Source: Gautieria morchelliformis
Lineage: Eukaryota > Basidiomycota > Agaricomycetes > Gomphales > Gomphaceae
Length of the DNA stretch: 64,000 nucleotides
Reading direction: 5' to 3'
Assembly: GCA_015179125.1 (NCBI GenBank)
Contig: WHVA01000282.1
Coordinates: 1 to 64,000 of the forward strand
Shown: piece after piece, positions 39,750 to 50,644 of the stretch
How the letters are laid out: each line of letters opens with the position of its first letter
How positions within the stretch are numbered: position 1 is the first letter of the stretch
The notes under the pieces: generated by a model
What the model was told of the DNA's origin: nothing
Seen by the model: only the letters and a program-made list of their open reading frames with translations
Database searches by the model: none
Position numbers and translations under genes: made by a program

Positions 39750-40753
39750 CGCCTTAATGCTTTGCCAGCATTTGTCGAGCAGTGGTGTCCATTCGAATGG
39801 ACGGTTATTACGGCACAGCCCGATAGCGGGGTGGTATATGCGCTAACATCCGGCATGTAGTGTGCCAGATACTGTACGAGCCCGAGGAAACGCTGGACGT
39901 CGTTGAACGTCCGTGGCCTGCGCCACTCGCGGATGCGTTGCATCTTATCCTCGTCGGCATGTACCCCTCGGCCATCGATCATATGGCCGAGGCACTCCAT
40001 TCGGATGGAGTAGAGGTCCACCTTTTTCTTGCTCAGAAAGAGGTGGTTCTTCCTCAGTCTGTCAAAGACGATGTAGAGGTGTTCTTCATGCTCTTGTATT
40101 GAGAGCGAGAATATGAAGATGTCGTCCATGTATACATGGACGAAGCGACCTATGCAGTCGCGGAAAATGGCTGTCATCAGCCGTTGGAATGTTGATGGGG
40201 CGTTACAGTCCCCCATCTGTATCACCTGGCTCCTGAAGGTGCCGAGGATCGTGGCAAAGGCTGTCTTTGCTACGTGATCCGGATGGATCCGGATCTGCTC
40301 GTATGCTTCTGACATATCGAGTTTAGTTCGATATCGGCAGCGAGCCATGTCGCTGCGTATGATATCCTGATCCGGGAAGGGCGTGACGTCCTTCACCGTG
40401 TTTTCGTTCTGCTGGCGCAGATCGAAGACGGTTCTCAACGTACCGTTCTTCTTCGGCACACACAGCATGGGCACTGCCTGCTGCGCTACTGCCGGAATCC
40501 ACCACTTTGCAGTGGTGTATCGTTCTATCTTTGCCGACAGTTCCTCTCGGAAGTGTTCGGGGCATTTCGGTAGTCGATACCGCATGTGCTTGTTGGGATC
40601 GATGAGGTTGATCTCATGGTTGATCTCCCGCAGTGGCGGGAGTTCTAATGGAATTCCACTGACTAGGTCAGTGATTCTTTCCATCCATTCCTCGCGGAGG
40701 CGAGGAAGGTCATCATCCGTGAGGATGATGGTAGTGGTTGGCTTAGAAGCCAT
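39716..40753 (-). CDS. Gypsy-C2 reverse transcriptase
   Basis: The 345-codon frame has the full RT motif series: LPKCPEHFREELSAKIERY, VPKKNGTLRTVFDLRQQN, YRTKLDMSEAYEQIRI (first catalytic Asp), FRSQVIQMGDCNAPSTFQRL, the YMDD box in HVYMDDIFIFS, CLGHMIDGRGV and VQRFLGLVQYLAHYM. The last 35 codons are out of frame with the connection domain. The fingers, palm and thumb look intact, making this the only RT in the window that might fold. Confidence 0.9.
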   Translation of the reverse strand: MASKPTTTIILTDDDLPRLREEWMERITDLVSGIPLELPPLREINHEINLIDPNKHMRYRLPKCPEHFREELSAKIERYTTAKWWIPAVAQQAVPMLCVPKKNGTLRTVFDLRQQNENTVKDVTPFPDQDIIRSDMARCRYRTKLDMSEAYEQIRIHPDHVAKTAFATILGTFRSQVIQMGDCNAPSTFQRLMTAIFRDCIGRFVHVYMDDIFIFSLSIQEHEEHLYIVFDRLRKNHLFLSKKKVDLYSIRMECLGHMIDGRGVHADEDKMQRIREWRRPRTFNDVQRFLGLVQYLAHYMPDVSAYTTPLSGCAVITVHSNGHHCSTNAGKALRRWPVRPRSCVQ

Positions 40754-40898
40754 TAGGCGCTGTTGGCGTCTATTAGGTCCCGCGGCGCCGGGCCCGCTTT
40801 CCTCTTTCCCATCGCTTTCACCGTTAGGTGAGAGCGTCTCTCCCTACGACTGTAGGGTGAGTTCGAGGACGAGTCGTCCGCGACTCGTCCTCCTGGCT

Positions 40899-41525
40899 TC
40901 AATGAGCCAGGTTCGGCGTCGGCGCTTGGGTGATCCTGCTCACCCGTGGCCCTTTGTCCTCGTTCTTCGATTCGTCGTCGTCGAATGAGACCTTGCCCGT
41001 GGGGATCACCTCGTTTCCCTTGCGGATCGTCCCTGGGCTCGAGAAGTCCAGGGTTATGCCGAATCTCCTTAGGAACGGTGTCCCTAAGATCGCGTCGTAA
41101 TATTCGACGTTTGCTACGTCGAAGTATTCGTCGTATGTCCCACGACCAAACTTGATGGTCGTGTTCGTTCCATAGTTGATCGTGGAACGGCTGCCTATGC
41201 AGGCTAGCTGCAGCGCGATTGGTTGCTCCAGGGAGAACGTCTTCATCCCTGTAGCTCGCGTGAATTCGGGGGACAGCAGTACCCCTTCGCTGCCGCTATC
41301 TAGCAGGCAGTGGGCTTTTACGCCGTTTATTTCCCAGTACCCCGATAGGGTACGGTTCTCACTACGCGGACGCGTTGGCCGCGTTCTGTGTTTGCTTCGG
41401 TGGTGATACACCGGCTCGGCCGCCTTGTCTGGCGTGACCGATGTGCGTGCCGCCATGACTTTCGTGGCGGTTTCGTCTTCCAGCGCGAATCTGATCGCGC
41501 TGGACCTGTAGGTGGTGTCCTCCAC
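40899..41525 (-). CDS. Gypsy-C2 aspartic protease
   Basis: The 208-codon frame contains KAHCLLDSGSEGVLLSPEFT with the retropepsin DSG triad. INYGTNTTIKFG and YDAILGTPFLRRFGITLDF (the ILG helix motif) follow. It overlaps the end of the gag frame and precedes RT. It would process Gag and Pol. Confidence 0.88.
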   Translation of the reverse strand: MEDTTYRSSAIRFALEDETATKVMAARTSVTPDKAAEPVYHHRSKHRTRPTRPRSENRTLSGYWEINGVKAHCLLDSGSEGVLLSPEFTRATGMKTFSLEQPIALQLACIGSRSTINYGTNTTIKFGRGTYDEYFDVANVEYYDAILGTPFLRRFGITLDFSSPGTIRKGNEVIPTGKVSFDDDESKNEDKGPRVSRITQAPTPNLAH

Positions 41526-44016
41526 CTCTTCGTCCCATTCATAGTATTGGGACGGCTCAGGGTCCCACTCTTCAGCGGGCGTGTCTCCGTTATCCGGAGT
41601 GTCGTTGGGTTGGGGATCACCCTCCCCCTCTTCATCAATCTGTTGAAGAGAGTTTTGATCGGATCCGTCTCCGGATCCTCGGCTTCACCGTCGTGCCTCA
41701 CGGCCGCTGTCCTTATACCGGACCTAAGCCGGGGGCATTCTGCCTTCTTGTGGCCAGGTTGGCCGCATTCAAAGCATGTGGTGTTGCTTTGGCTGCCGCT
41801 GGGCCTGTCGTTGGGCCGGCCCGACGTTTTCATCGGTGGGGCAGGTCGCGGGGACGATCCTGACGCTTGAGGCTGTTTAGCTTCAGGCGGGCGTCCAGCT
41901 TGTGCTGGGCGTGAGGGCGGTAGCCGTTGTCCTGTTCCGCTTCTTGCGAACAGGCTGGGCCTGGTCAGGCCCGTTTGTGTCAACGGCTTGCTCCCTGTGA
42001 GCCGGCGGCGCTTGCCGTTGCTGCTGCGCTTTCTGCGCGGCGCATCCCCATGTTGTATCGGGATGCCTCCTCGATCATCCGGGCCATCTCGAAGAGTTGC
42101 TCTATTGAGCTGCTCTCGGCATTATAGCCCTTTTTGAGGACCTCGTTGGCAGCGTTTCGCAGCGCCGATACGAACCGTCTCCGGAACGTGTACTCGTCTG
42201 GCGGCTGTATCATACGTGCCCGTATTTCGTGAGCTCGTTCAGCATCTCCTGAACGGTTTTCATGCCTTGCATGACCGCGTCGAATTTATTCGATGCGTGA
42301 TGGTATGTCAGTGTGTGCAGGAACCTCTTTTGAAGGCCTTGCATCACAGATTCCAGCGTCCAGCTGCGGACCTGGCGATCGAAGCGTTCAACGTTTCGAA
42401 GGAACCACTCCTGGGCTTCGCCGGTGAGGCGAGTGCCCACATAGCCGACCTGCGTGTCAATGCTGGTTGGCCCTAGGAGGCAATTCATTTTTAGCCATCG
42501 TAGGATGGCTGCCACGAAGATTTCAAACTCTTCGAGGTCCGATCCCCCTGCATATGGCTCGGGGTGGGCCAATTTTACGCCGGCCTTCCTAGCACAGACT
42601 TCTCCGGGTCTGTGTCCGCGGCGTCTGCTAACACCACGCGGATCATCCGTGTGATCCCATCATACGGCTCCATTGGTACGACGTCGGCCTGGTCAGGGAT
42701 TCCCTGGCCTTCCGTTGGGGCCATGGATCGCTCGCGCGGTTGTGACGCCGCGCGGGGCAGGCTGTTATATGCCCTGACGGGCCCCGGGCCCGGATCGGGC
42801 TCGGGATCGGAGCATTTTGTGCTCCCAGTTCCGGGGGCGTTTTGTGCCTGGTGTCCCCGGTCAGTCCCGCGTTGCGGATCCGTAGCCTGCTGTTGTAGGC
42901 TGCGTGCGCTTGCCGTGCGTCCTGTACGGCTTGCGTGAGCTGCTCGTCGGGCAGCTGAGCGGTGTGGCTGTGGGCCACCGTCTCTTCAGCGTTCTTCGCT
43001 AGTAGCTCGAGTGCCCGTGTACGGCGGCGCGCGGCTGCGGCTTCTTTACGCTGCCAGTGTGCGACTTCGAGCTCTAAGCTCTCGGTCGTCGTTTCAGAGT
43101 CAGGCTCTGAGGCGACCTGATCCCTAACGATCTGTTGGATCGTTTTACAGCTGTCCGTTGGGGCAGCCGGTTGTTCCTGAGGTTCGTTCTCAAACCTTAC
43201 GTCCTGTTCGATCGGGACGGCTGGCGGTGGCATTCGCTGCTTGTCTCGCTCCTTTCGGCACGGGTTCCATCGCGACTGCGTTCGTTGGCTGCGGACTGTC
43301 GCGAGCTCGGACGAGTTGCGTCGCATTCCCCGTGTGGGCGGAGTGCTTTCTGGACGTCCTCCAGCGTGGCTGCGTCTTGCAGCCTGACCTCCTCCGCCTG
43401 GTGGAGTTCCTTGCCAATTGCCATTAGGGCAGCGGCGGCGTTGTCAAGCTGCGATGCCAGCTGATCGTGCTTGTGGCACGTCAGCATATTTCGGTGCAGC
43501 GCAGCCTGCACCTGTTTGTTCAGGGCCTCTGCCGTCTCGTGGTCGATGGCGTGAGCCCTCGAGCTCTTGCGACTAGAGCTCAAGTATTCCGAGTCCTGAC
43601 CATCGTCTGGGGCTCGTCTCTTTTGCCGTCGTCCTCCTTCAGGGACGATCGTCGTCGCTCTACTTCATGAGCGTTGGTTTGAGTCGTGGCTTTGTGCCCG
43701 CCTCGACGTTGTTGCTCTACCGTCCGACGACGGCTCTGCCCTTTCCTTTATCCTTGGGCAGAGAGAGATGGGGGGGCGGCGCCGGCTCGTTGCCCGGCAT
43801 CGTCTCTTCTTTGGCCACGCTCGACGAGACGTGGTCAGGGTTTTCCTCGTCCTCTACTGAGGGGACGAGGGCGGTGAGATCTACGATCTCTCCGTCTTCT
43901 ATCGTCCTGTTCTCTTGGTCCAGGATAGCGTCAGCTGTCGTGTCGCTGGGCTGAGCCTGGGGTGTGGACCTCGAGCTCGTCGCTCGTGTCTGTCTTCGAC
44001 TGCGTGGAATCATCAT
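41327..44016 (-). pseudogene. Gypsy-C2 gag (several frames) with zinc knuckle
   Basis: The start MMIPRSRRQTRATSSRS at 44016 is 139 bp inside the 5' LTR. Pieces in five frames cover the acidic N-terminus, the helical matrix-like part (KHDQLASQLDNAAAALMAIGKEL), the capsid (SDLEEFEIFVAAILRWLKMN, RLTGEAQEWFLRNVERF, LHTLTYHHASNKFD), and the CCHC knuckle CFECGQPGHKKAEC near 41765. At least four frameshifts are present. Gag would assemble particles and package RNA. The same region is the source of the F copies downstream. Confidence 0.8.
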
Positions 44017-44154
44017 GCTCGCAGCCGACAGTAGAAGGTCTACTGGAGGGTCTCAATGATTTTTAGTCGTCGGTGCAGCGATCTTTTTCAAGATTGCTTC
44101 GAATCCACTATCGGTTGGTCGCGTGGCGATCAACCGTAGGATAGTTCAAAAAGG

Positions 44155-44367
44155 TGTAAAGATGTCTATCTTAAGCCTTAAGTCACAAGAGCACAACAGA
44201 ACTTGACCAATGTGTGGTATTCTGATGCTACGTAGTGACAGCGTAAGGGTAAGATGCGATGGGGACCGCTAGCCGGTTCCCACGCATAAACTATACAGTG
44301 GGTCCCTAAGGGGCCCACTGGGATTATGTAATAACTAATGTACATGTAGATACACAGGTTATTTACA
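44155..44367 (-). repeat. Gypsy-C2 5' LTR
   Basis: The 213-bp LTR runs from TGTAAAGATGTCTATC to CAGGTTATTTACA, paired with 35185-35397. On the minus strand the gag leader follows directly. Confidence 0.92.
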
Positions 44368-44379
44368 ATCTGTTGGAGT

Positions 44380-45860
44380 TCAAGCGTGACCTATACGCGA
44401 CTCAAACTCCGCTGGCGCAGTACTTGAGACGCGTGTCGGAGTTCGCATCCTTTTCCTCAGTCTATCACAATCATCTGTGAGACTGAGATCTAACCAGTCG
44501 GTACAGATTCCAATACAATCTGCTTCCTTGCAGATGTTGATGGGTATCCCTATGGTGTTGTGGATCCAACCCTTAAGGATTGCGGTGAGGTAGAGTGGGG
44601 TGCCACTCATGATAATGAACCAATCCCATTTGGGACTGTGGGCATGTCACTCAGTGTGAAGATGCCTGAACATGCTGATCATCTCATGTGTCTGCAAGTT
44701 CTGCGGCATGTCCTTTGTGCATCTCAAGAGCTCATTAAATCCCTGGTCATTGAGTGGACACACATTATACCACTGGTCCAAGGGCAAACATTTTTATGCC
44801 CATGGCACATGTGAATTCAGGGATAGGAGGACCCCTTCACTCCCACTGCCAAGCAGACAGTGGGCCTTCATGCCATTTATCTCCCAGTACCCTGAGAGGG
44901 TATGGTTCTTGTTTCATGGCCACGCTGGCCATGAGTGATGCTTACCTCAATGATGATACATCAGTTTGGCTGCCTTGTCTGGGGCAGCCAGCTTGCATGT
45001 AGCCATCACCTTTGTGGCTGTTTCATCTTCTGGCATGATTCTAATCACACTGGACCTATAGGTGATCAGGTTATCTCTTCATCCCAATTGTAGTATTGGG
45101 ATGGTTTGGGCTCCCAGTCCTCTGCTGGAGCATCTGCGTCTCCCTGAGCCTCATTGTTTTGAGGCTCACCCTTCCCTGCTTCATCAATCTGTTGAAGAGA
45201 GGCATGTACAGGATTCAGCTCTGGATTCTCATCCTCGTCATCCATTGCAGCTGCTGTCCGTATGCTGGACTTGAGCCTTGGGTATTCTGCTTTTCTATGG
45301 CCCATCTGGCCACACTCAAAGCAGGTAATACTACTTTGATTGATAGTGGGTTGATCTGGTGGTCGACCCATTGGCTTTGGGGAAACTTTGTTTTGTTGAG
45401 CTTCCCACTGCCTGAGGCTGTTTAGTCTCAGGCAGCCATCCAGACTGTTCTGGGCAGGGTGGTTGTGGGCATTGGGATACACCACTCCTTGTGAACAAGA
45501 TATGCCAAGTCAGGCGTGTTTGAGCCACCAGCTTGCTTACTGCAAGCTGTTATGTGCTGGCCGATGTGGCCATGCTTTCTGTACGACACATCCCCTTGTT
45601 GTAGCAGGATGCTTTCTCTATCACACAGGCTGCTTCAAAGAGCTGTTCAATCAAGCTAGACTCTGCATTGTAGCCCTTTTTGAGGACTTCATTGTGCAAT
45701 GTCTCATGCAATGCCAACGCAAACCATCTGCAGAACGTGTAGTCGTCCGGCAGCTGTATCATGCATGCTGCATATTTTGTTAGATTGTTAGCATCTCCTG
45801 AACAGTCTTCATGCCTTGCATGACCAGGTCAAAGTGGTGATATGTCAGCTGTTTCAGGCC
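44380..45860 (-). mobile_element. Gypsy-F1: deleted degenerate C-like copy, minus strand
   Basis: From 44380 to about 44770 there is a decayed piece of ORF3 (AILKGWIH is intact near 44570). It joins directly to protease sequence at about 44790-45060, then the gag tail EPKPSQYYNWDEE, the zinc knuckle CFECGQMGHRKAEYP (last Cys lost) and the capsid end. RT, RNase H and integrase are missing. A capsid deletion gives LTYHHFD where Gypsy-C2 has about ten more residues, and the same deletion occurs in F2. Similarity stops near 45860. Confidence 0.8.
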
Positions 45861-45899
45861 CAGGAGCTGTCTGGCAACAGGTCAGCCTCTGCCCCCAGG

Positions 45900-48790
45900 T
45901 TGCCCCTGCCTATATATAAAGGCGAAGCATGGTTAACCTTATTGTCATCAGATGATGAGGCAGACAAGGCACCCCGTCAATCCCCATGGATCTCAAGACA
46001 AGGCCCAAGTTGAGACAGCAATTGACACTCAAGAAGTCAATTGACCATTGTTCCCTTTCAGGAATGACACAACAAAGGACAAGCACCTGATGATAGTCAG
46101 AGCTTTGAGTGAGCTCAAGTCGAAGAGCTCCAAGGACAAATGCCATCGACAATGAGACAGCAGCGGTGATGGCCGAGCAGGTGCAAGATCCCATGCACAG
46201 AGGGATACCCTCACAAGCCATAAACATGAACATATTGTCAGGAGGCTCAACAATATAGGAGTGGCCCTGATGGGGTTCAATGGGGTTCAGTAAGGACCTC
46301 CAGCAAATCGAGGAGATTAGGCAATGGGATGCTGCCTCGCTCAAAGACATCTAAAAGGCTCCTCACCTATGCGAAGAGCCCAGAATACAGTGCCGCCAGA
46401 ACTTGTGCCAACCTGCAATGGCTGAGTGCAGCCACACCACTGAGGACCAGCCAGGTGAGGAACGGGATACCGGTCACACATGCTGCCACCGCTGATTCTG
46501 GTTGAACAGGATGTGTGATTCAGAGATGAATCACGCCCAGAGCTAGACACCCCCACAGGTGACCACAAGATGAACCAACAGATCATCAGAGAACAAGTTG
46601 CCTCAGAGGCAGACTTTGAGACCATGGTGGAGAGCCTAGAGCTTGAAGCCACGCACTGGCAGTAGAAGGAAGCCACTGCCATGTGCCACCATATGCAGGC
46701 CCTCAAGCTACTAGCAAGAAATGCTGAGGATGCTGTAGCCCAAAGCCACACTGGTCAGCAGCCTGATGAGCAGCTAGAGCATGCCATGCAGGAGGCATGA
46801 CAAGCTTGTGCAGCCTACAACAGCAGGCTGCACATCTGCAATGTGGGGCTGATGGGCGACACCCATCATGGACCACTGCTGGATGCCCCTGCCTGGTCCA
46901 TGTCAGGGCATACAACAACCTGCCCTGTGTGGCCTCATAGCCATGTGAACATTCAATGGCCCCAACCAAAGGTCAAGGCATACCGGACCAAATTGATGGC
47001 TCACAAGAGCCATACAATGGCATCACATGGATGATCTGTATGGCACTGGCTGATGCTGCAGGCATGGACCCTGAAAAGTCTGCGCTAAAGCCAGCGTGAA
47101 GCTGGCCCACCCTGAAACATATGTGGGGGATCAGACCTTGAAGAATTTGAGGTCTTTGTTGCAGGTGTCTTGAGGTGGCTCAAAATGGACTGCCTCCATG
47201 GGCCAACAGCATGGACATGCAGGTTGGATATGTGGGCACTCACCCCACTGGTGAGGCCCAGTGTCAAGATTGGTTTTTAGGCGTTAATATTGTGTATTAG
47301 TGAACACAGCAAATGCCCGAATAGCTTGTGCAACGAAGTGTGCCATTCGGTGAATAAGATGAACCAATAAATGTTCAGAAGGTAAGAGGGCTGCCCAAAC
47401 AGAGCTCGCCCTATCTACAGTCATAGCGAAGTAGGCTGTGACACTTGACAATGTAATGTGCAAGGTCTCACAGAAAGGTTGTCAAGCAGTAACAATCCTT
47501 TCACCAGCGAAGGTGCTCCTTCGGAGCCCTTCGCCGACAGCACCGATAATAATACAAAGGCTAAGGTAGTGAAGGTGAAGTACGAAAACTCACCAGTGGT
47601 GCTTAAGTCCTCCTCTGGTCGAAGATGGTAGTCTATAGAAGAGGGCTCAAGATGATGGTCACAGTGAGGTCAAGTTTTGCACAAGATAGACATATGATAA
47701 TTGAACTGGGGAATATACATGCAAATGTAAACTACTTATACCGAATGCTCATATGATATCAGCGAATAGGAAAGAGGCCGTAATGTGTCAGGGTTGGATA
47801 GGGGTGTGCAGTCAAGATACAAATAGATGAAATGTATATGCAATAGAGGAAGGGAGGAGTGTGAACATGAGACAACGGAGGGGAAGAGGATAAAGGTACC
47901 CATGTAAGAAAACACACCTTGAGACCTGCATACACGTTACCCTGCATGGACTCTTCGTCTGCTGGGTTGATCCCACATGATCTACAGGTAGGACGTCCCA
48001 CGAATGCATTCTGGCCATACAAACACCTAAAGGGGTTGAGTCAGGAAGATGACAGTGATGAACCATCACACTGGGTAAAGGATGTCGATCGTGTTTGATG
48101 GCATGCCTGCTGGCGAATGATGCGAGTAGCGAATGGGCATTCGGTGAATGCGGCGAAGAGCAAATGGAGCGAACATAGAGGAGGAGTGGTGGAAGGGAAG
48201 GGCGAACTCAAGTGAACATACAGGAGGAGCAGTGAAGGGGAAAGTAGGGATAGCTGGGTAAGGGAAATAAATGGGTCATGACACCCAGGAGTGGTTCCTT
48301 CAAAACATAGAACGTTTTGATCACCAAGTCCATGACTGGACCTTGGAAATGGTGATGCAGGGCCTGCAACAGCTGACATATCACCACTTTGACATGGTCA
48401 TGCAAGGCACAAAGACTGTTCAGGAGATGCCAATGATCTAACAAAATATGCAGCACACATGATACAGCCACCAGACAACTACACGTTCTGCAGACAGTTT
48501 GTGTCGGCATTGCGTGAGACATTGCACAATGAAGTCCTCAAAAAGGGCTACAATGCAGAGTCTAGCTCGATTGAATAGTTCTTCGAAGCAGCCCACATGA
48601 TAGAGGAAGCATTCTGCTGCAACATGGGTATGTGTCATATAGAAAGCATGGCCGCATCAGCCAGCACATCACAGCTTGCAGTAAGCAAGCTGGTGGATCA
48701 AACAGGCCTGACTTGGCCTACCTTGTTCCCAAGGAGTGGTGTGTTCCATCGAGCTTCAGGACTGAAACCTGTCAACTGATACCTAATGCA
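45900..48790 (+). mobile_element. Gypsy-F2: degenerate gag copy, inverted relative to F1
   Basis: The plus strand holds, in decayed frames, the gag N-part (HKHEHIVRRLNNIGVALMGF near 46210-46280), the middle (QQIIREQVASEADFETMVESLELEA, LLARNAEDAVAQSHTG, 46570-46790), the capsid (SMDMQVGYVGTHPTGEAQ to 47261, EWFLQNIERFDHQVHDWTLEMV from 48289) and its C-part (LTYHHFDMVMQGTKTVQEM, near 48370). A 1,022-bp solo LTR splits it at 47262-48283. Together with F1 it forms a large imperfect palindrome whose arms overlap in the capsid (45480-45860 against 48350-48740). Confidence 0.8.
47262..48283. mobile_element. Family-D solo LTR (1,022 bp), TSD CCCAG, inside Gypsy-F2 gag
   Basis: The block starts TGTCAAGATTGG and ends GGGTCATGACA, with TGTCA/TGACA inverted ends. 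CCCAG is present at 47257-47261 and 48284-48288; removing the block and one copy restores the GAG GCC CAG GAG TGG reading of the gag motif EAQEW. It contains repeated GCGAAGGTGCTCC and AATGGGCATTCGG phrases but no ORF of note. Other family copies are at 1-297 and 27735-28720. Confidence 0.93.
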
Positions 48791-49517
48791 AAGAGTCTAG
48801 GGAGCACATTGGCACCTCCTTGGTGAGTAATTATCTAAAATTGAATACAGCATTATTTTTGACTCCAACACTTCAGAGAACACAATTATCTTGGACAAGT
48901 GAGTAATTATCCACAAACCAATATATCATGCCATATCTTCTTCATAGGGTCTATGGTTTCAATCTGGTCTAACCATTCAGAGAGGCGCAGACATCCATTT
49001 ATGGTATCCCATCTGTAATATCTGACAAAATTTCTCATCTGTAGTGACAGTGTCCATTTTGATAAGGTGACTCCGGCAACGACTCGGTTTCCAGCGTCCA
49101 GGTATCAGACAGAGTCTCAGGTCAGAGTAGTTGCCCTCAAGGAAATTTTCTACGAGGCCCTGTGCGATCTGTAGAGGTTCAAACAGACAGGGTCATGTCC
49201 GAATGACCGAATGATGTGCATCATATGTCTTATAATGCGATACTACTTGAGATTGAAGTGCTACGCAGTGGCTCAAAATGTCGCAGCATCTCCGGAGAGC
49301 GCGCAATCGCGTGATCTTACTGGGCGCCACTCGAATTCACAATGTCCCGGCGAAGGACAGAAAAAAGCCAAATAAGTACGAATTTTGAACGTACTTGAAC
49401 CAATGATAACGTCCGTGTCGAGCGTATACATGAAGGGGAAGAGAAAAGCCCGGCTCAGTGGATAGTACACGACGTTCCAAGATAGAGTATGCAGATCAAA
49501 GTTTGTTAGACAGCACC
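48791..49517. other. Stretch without recognised gene, border of the transposon block
   Basis: Two GTGAGTAATTATC phrases (near 48822 and 48898) hint at a small duplication. A 65-codon minus frame at 49470-49273 has no domain. From here on the sequence lacks recognisable mobile elements. Confidence 0.4.
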
Positions 49518-50644
49518 CTATACTTGTGGGAGCGCAGGTGTAGTCGGGGGCTGGACTTGTTGTGGGGAGGGCGCCATTGGAGAAGAGCCCTGCCTCGGCG
49601 GAGAACTTCCCTGGTATTCCTTCGGCTGACGGGATGGTGTAGGAATGCGGGTAGAACCTCCCTGACTTGATTGCACCAATAAGTTCTCTCGATCTAGCTT
49701 CTGCGTTGAGAGAGCAGAAATCATCCGACCCTCGGGCTCAGGATGCGGCGTGGATTTGCTCAGGAACATGGCGTCGGATAAGGGGTACCTCCATACCCAG
49801 GTATGACCACGATTGTGCGCTATCGCGGCCACAACGATCACGGTGGTCAACCACAAAAGCACTTGACAACCGGCATGGGACATGGTGAGGTGCTGCATGC
49901 TTACAGGGGAATCCACTCACAGATGATAAAATTCAGCCAGGAAAATGCCTGAATGGCTTGGAATTGAATGCAAAATGATTCCCAACGATCTGCTACAAGT
50001 TAGCCAAGGCGTGCACCATTTGAGAAACAACAAGGCGCACCATCACCATTACCCGAACATCTATCATTAGGTATAGTGGTTCCCGACGTCTGCCCCGCGG
50101 ACACAACCCAAAGGATCATGAGTATAGCTGAAGATATGTATATGACCTCTTCAGTGACCGGGGAAAAGGTCCACTCACCGGCCCAACTAATTTCGAAAAG
50201 GACTATTGAAGTAACCGACCTTCTCGATAAAAAAGTCATAATCAATCTTTCCAGATCAGTATCCATCAAGGTCTGTGACGATATAGAACAAGAAGGCGGA
50301 AGAGCTTACATAGGTATGACTGTGAGGAGCGTCTGTCGGAATTCAGTTGGAATCTAAGCTGAAAGATGAGTGCAATGGCTCACAAGCACAGCGACGGCGA
50401 CGTCAGTTGTCTCGAAACCAAACATGCGACGGTGCCTGTCACCATCCCCATCGTCATCATCCCCATCGTCATCACCGTGGGGATGAAAGGTGGCCAGGTT
50501 GAGGAGATTTGCGCTTATTCCCAAAACAATGAGACTAGACGTCACTAAAATAGCTGAGAAAGTTCCCAGTTGGATAGTTGCCCTTGAGAAAATGAAGCAC
50601 GCACCGAGCAAACCTGACCTGCTACTGGAGATGATAGCAACCAT
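49518..50644 (-). CDS. Four-span MARVEL-like membrane protein
   Basis: Five exons (50644-50384, 50332-50310, 50246-50053, 49992-49921, 49861-49518) with GT..AG introns of 51-63 bp keep phase and give 297 residues. Exon 2 is only 23 nt. Four hydrophobic spans are visible: LGTFSAILVTSSLIVLGISA; TTDVAVAVLTLLTVIPI with LIMTFL; IVLFEISWAGEW..VIYISSAILMILWVV; and FSWLNFIILLLWLTTVIVV with AAIAHN. The pattern, including AIQAFSWLNFI before the last span and AHNRG after it, fits fungal MARVEL-type tetraspan proteins. An Asp-rich loop (DDDGDDDDGDGD), encoded by GATGAC-like repeats, follows the first span. The tail is Ser/Pro/Gln-rich. The ATG has good context (GCCATGG). Its molecular role is unknown. 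Confidence 0.7.

Larger units (their letters stand above)
35185..44367 (-). mobile_element. Gypsy-C2: most complete chromovirus in the window
   Basis: This 9.18-kb element has two 213-bp LTRs (35185-35397 and 44155-44367, TGTAAA..TTTACA). The purine tract GAGGGGGAGGG abuts the 3' LTR on the minus strand. Sense order is gag, zinc knuckle, protease, RT, RNase H, integrase, chromodomain, ORF3. A few frameshifts remain in gag and between RT and RNase H. The 5-bp flanks, GTGCG and ATCTG, do not match, and each flank is a different Gypsy fragment, so the element may mark a recombination point between copies. No standard primer-binding site was recognised next to the 5' LTR. Confidence 0.93.

Noticed and set aside
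45910-46350. 146-codon minus-strand ORF
   Set aside because: The plus strand here carries decayed gag of Gypsy-F2, so the minus frame is a shadow.
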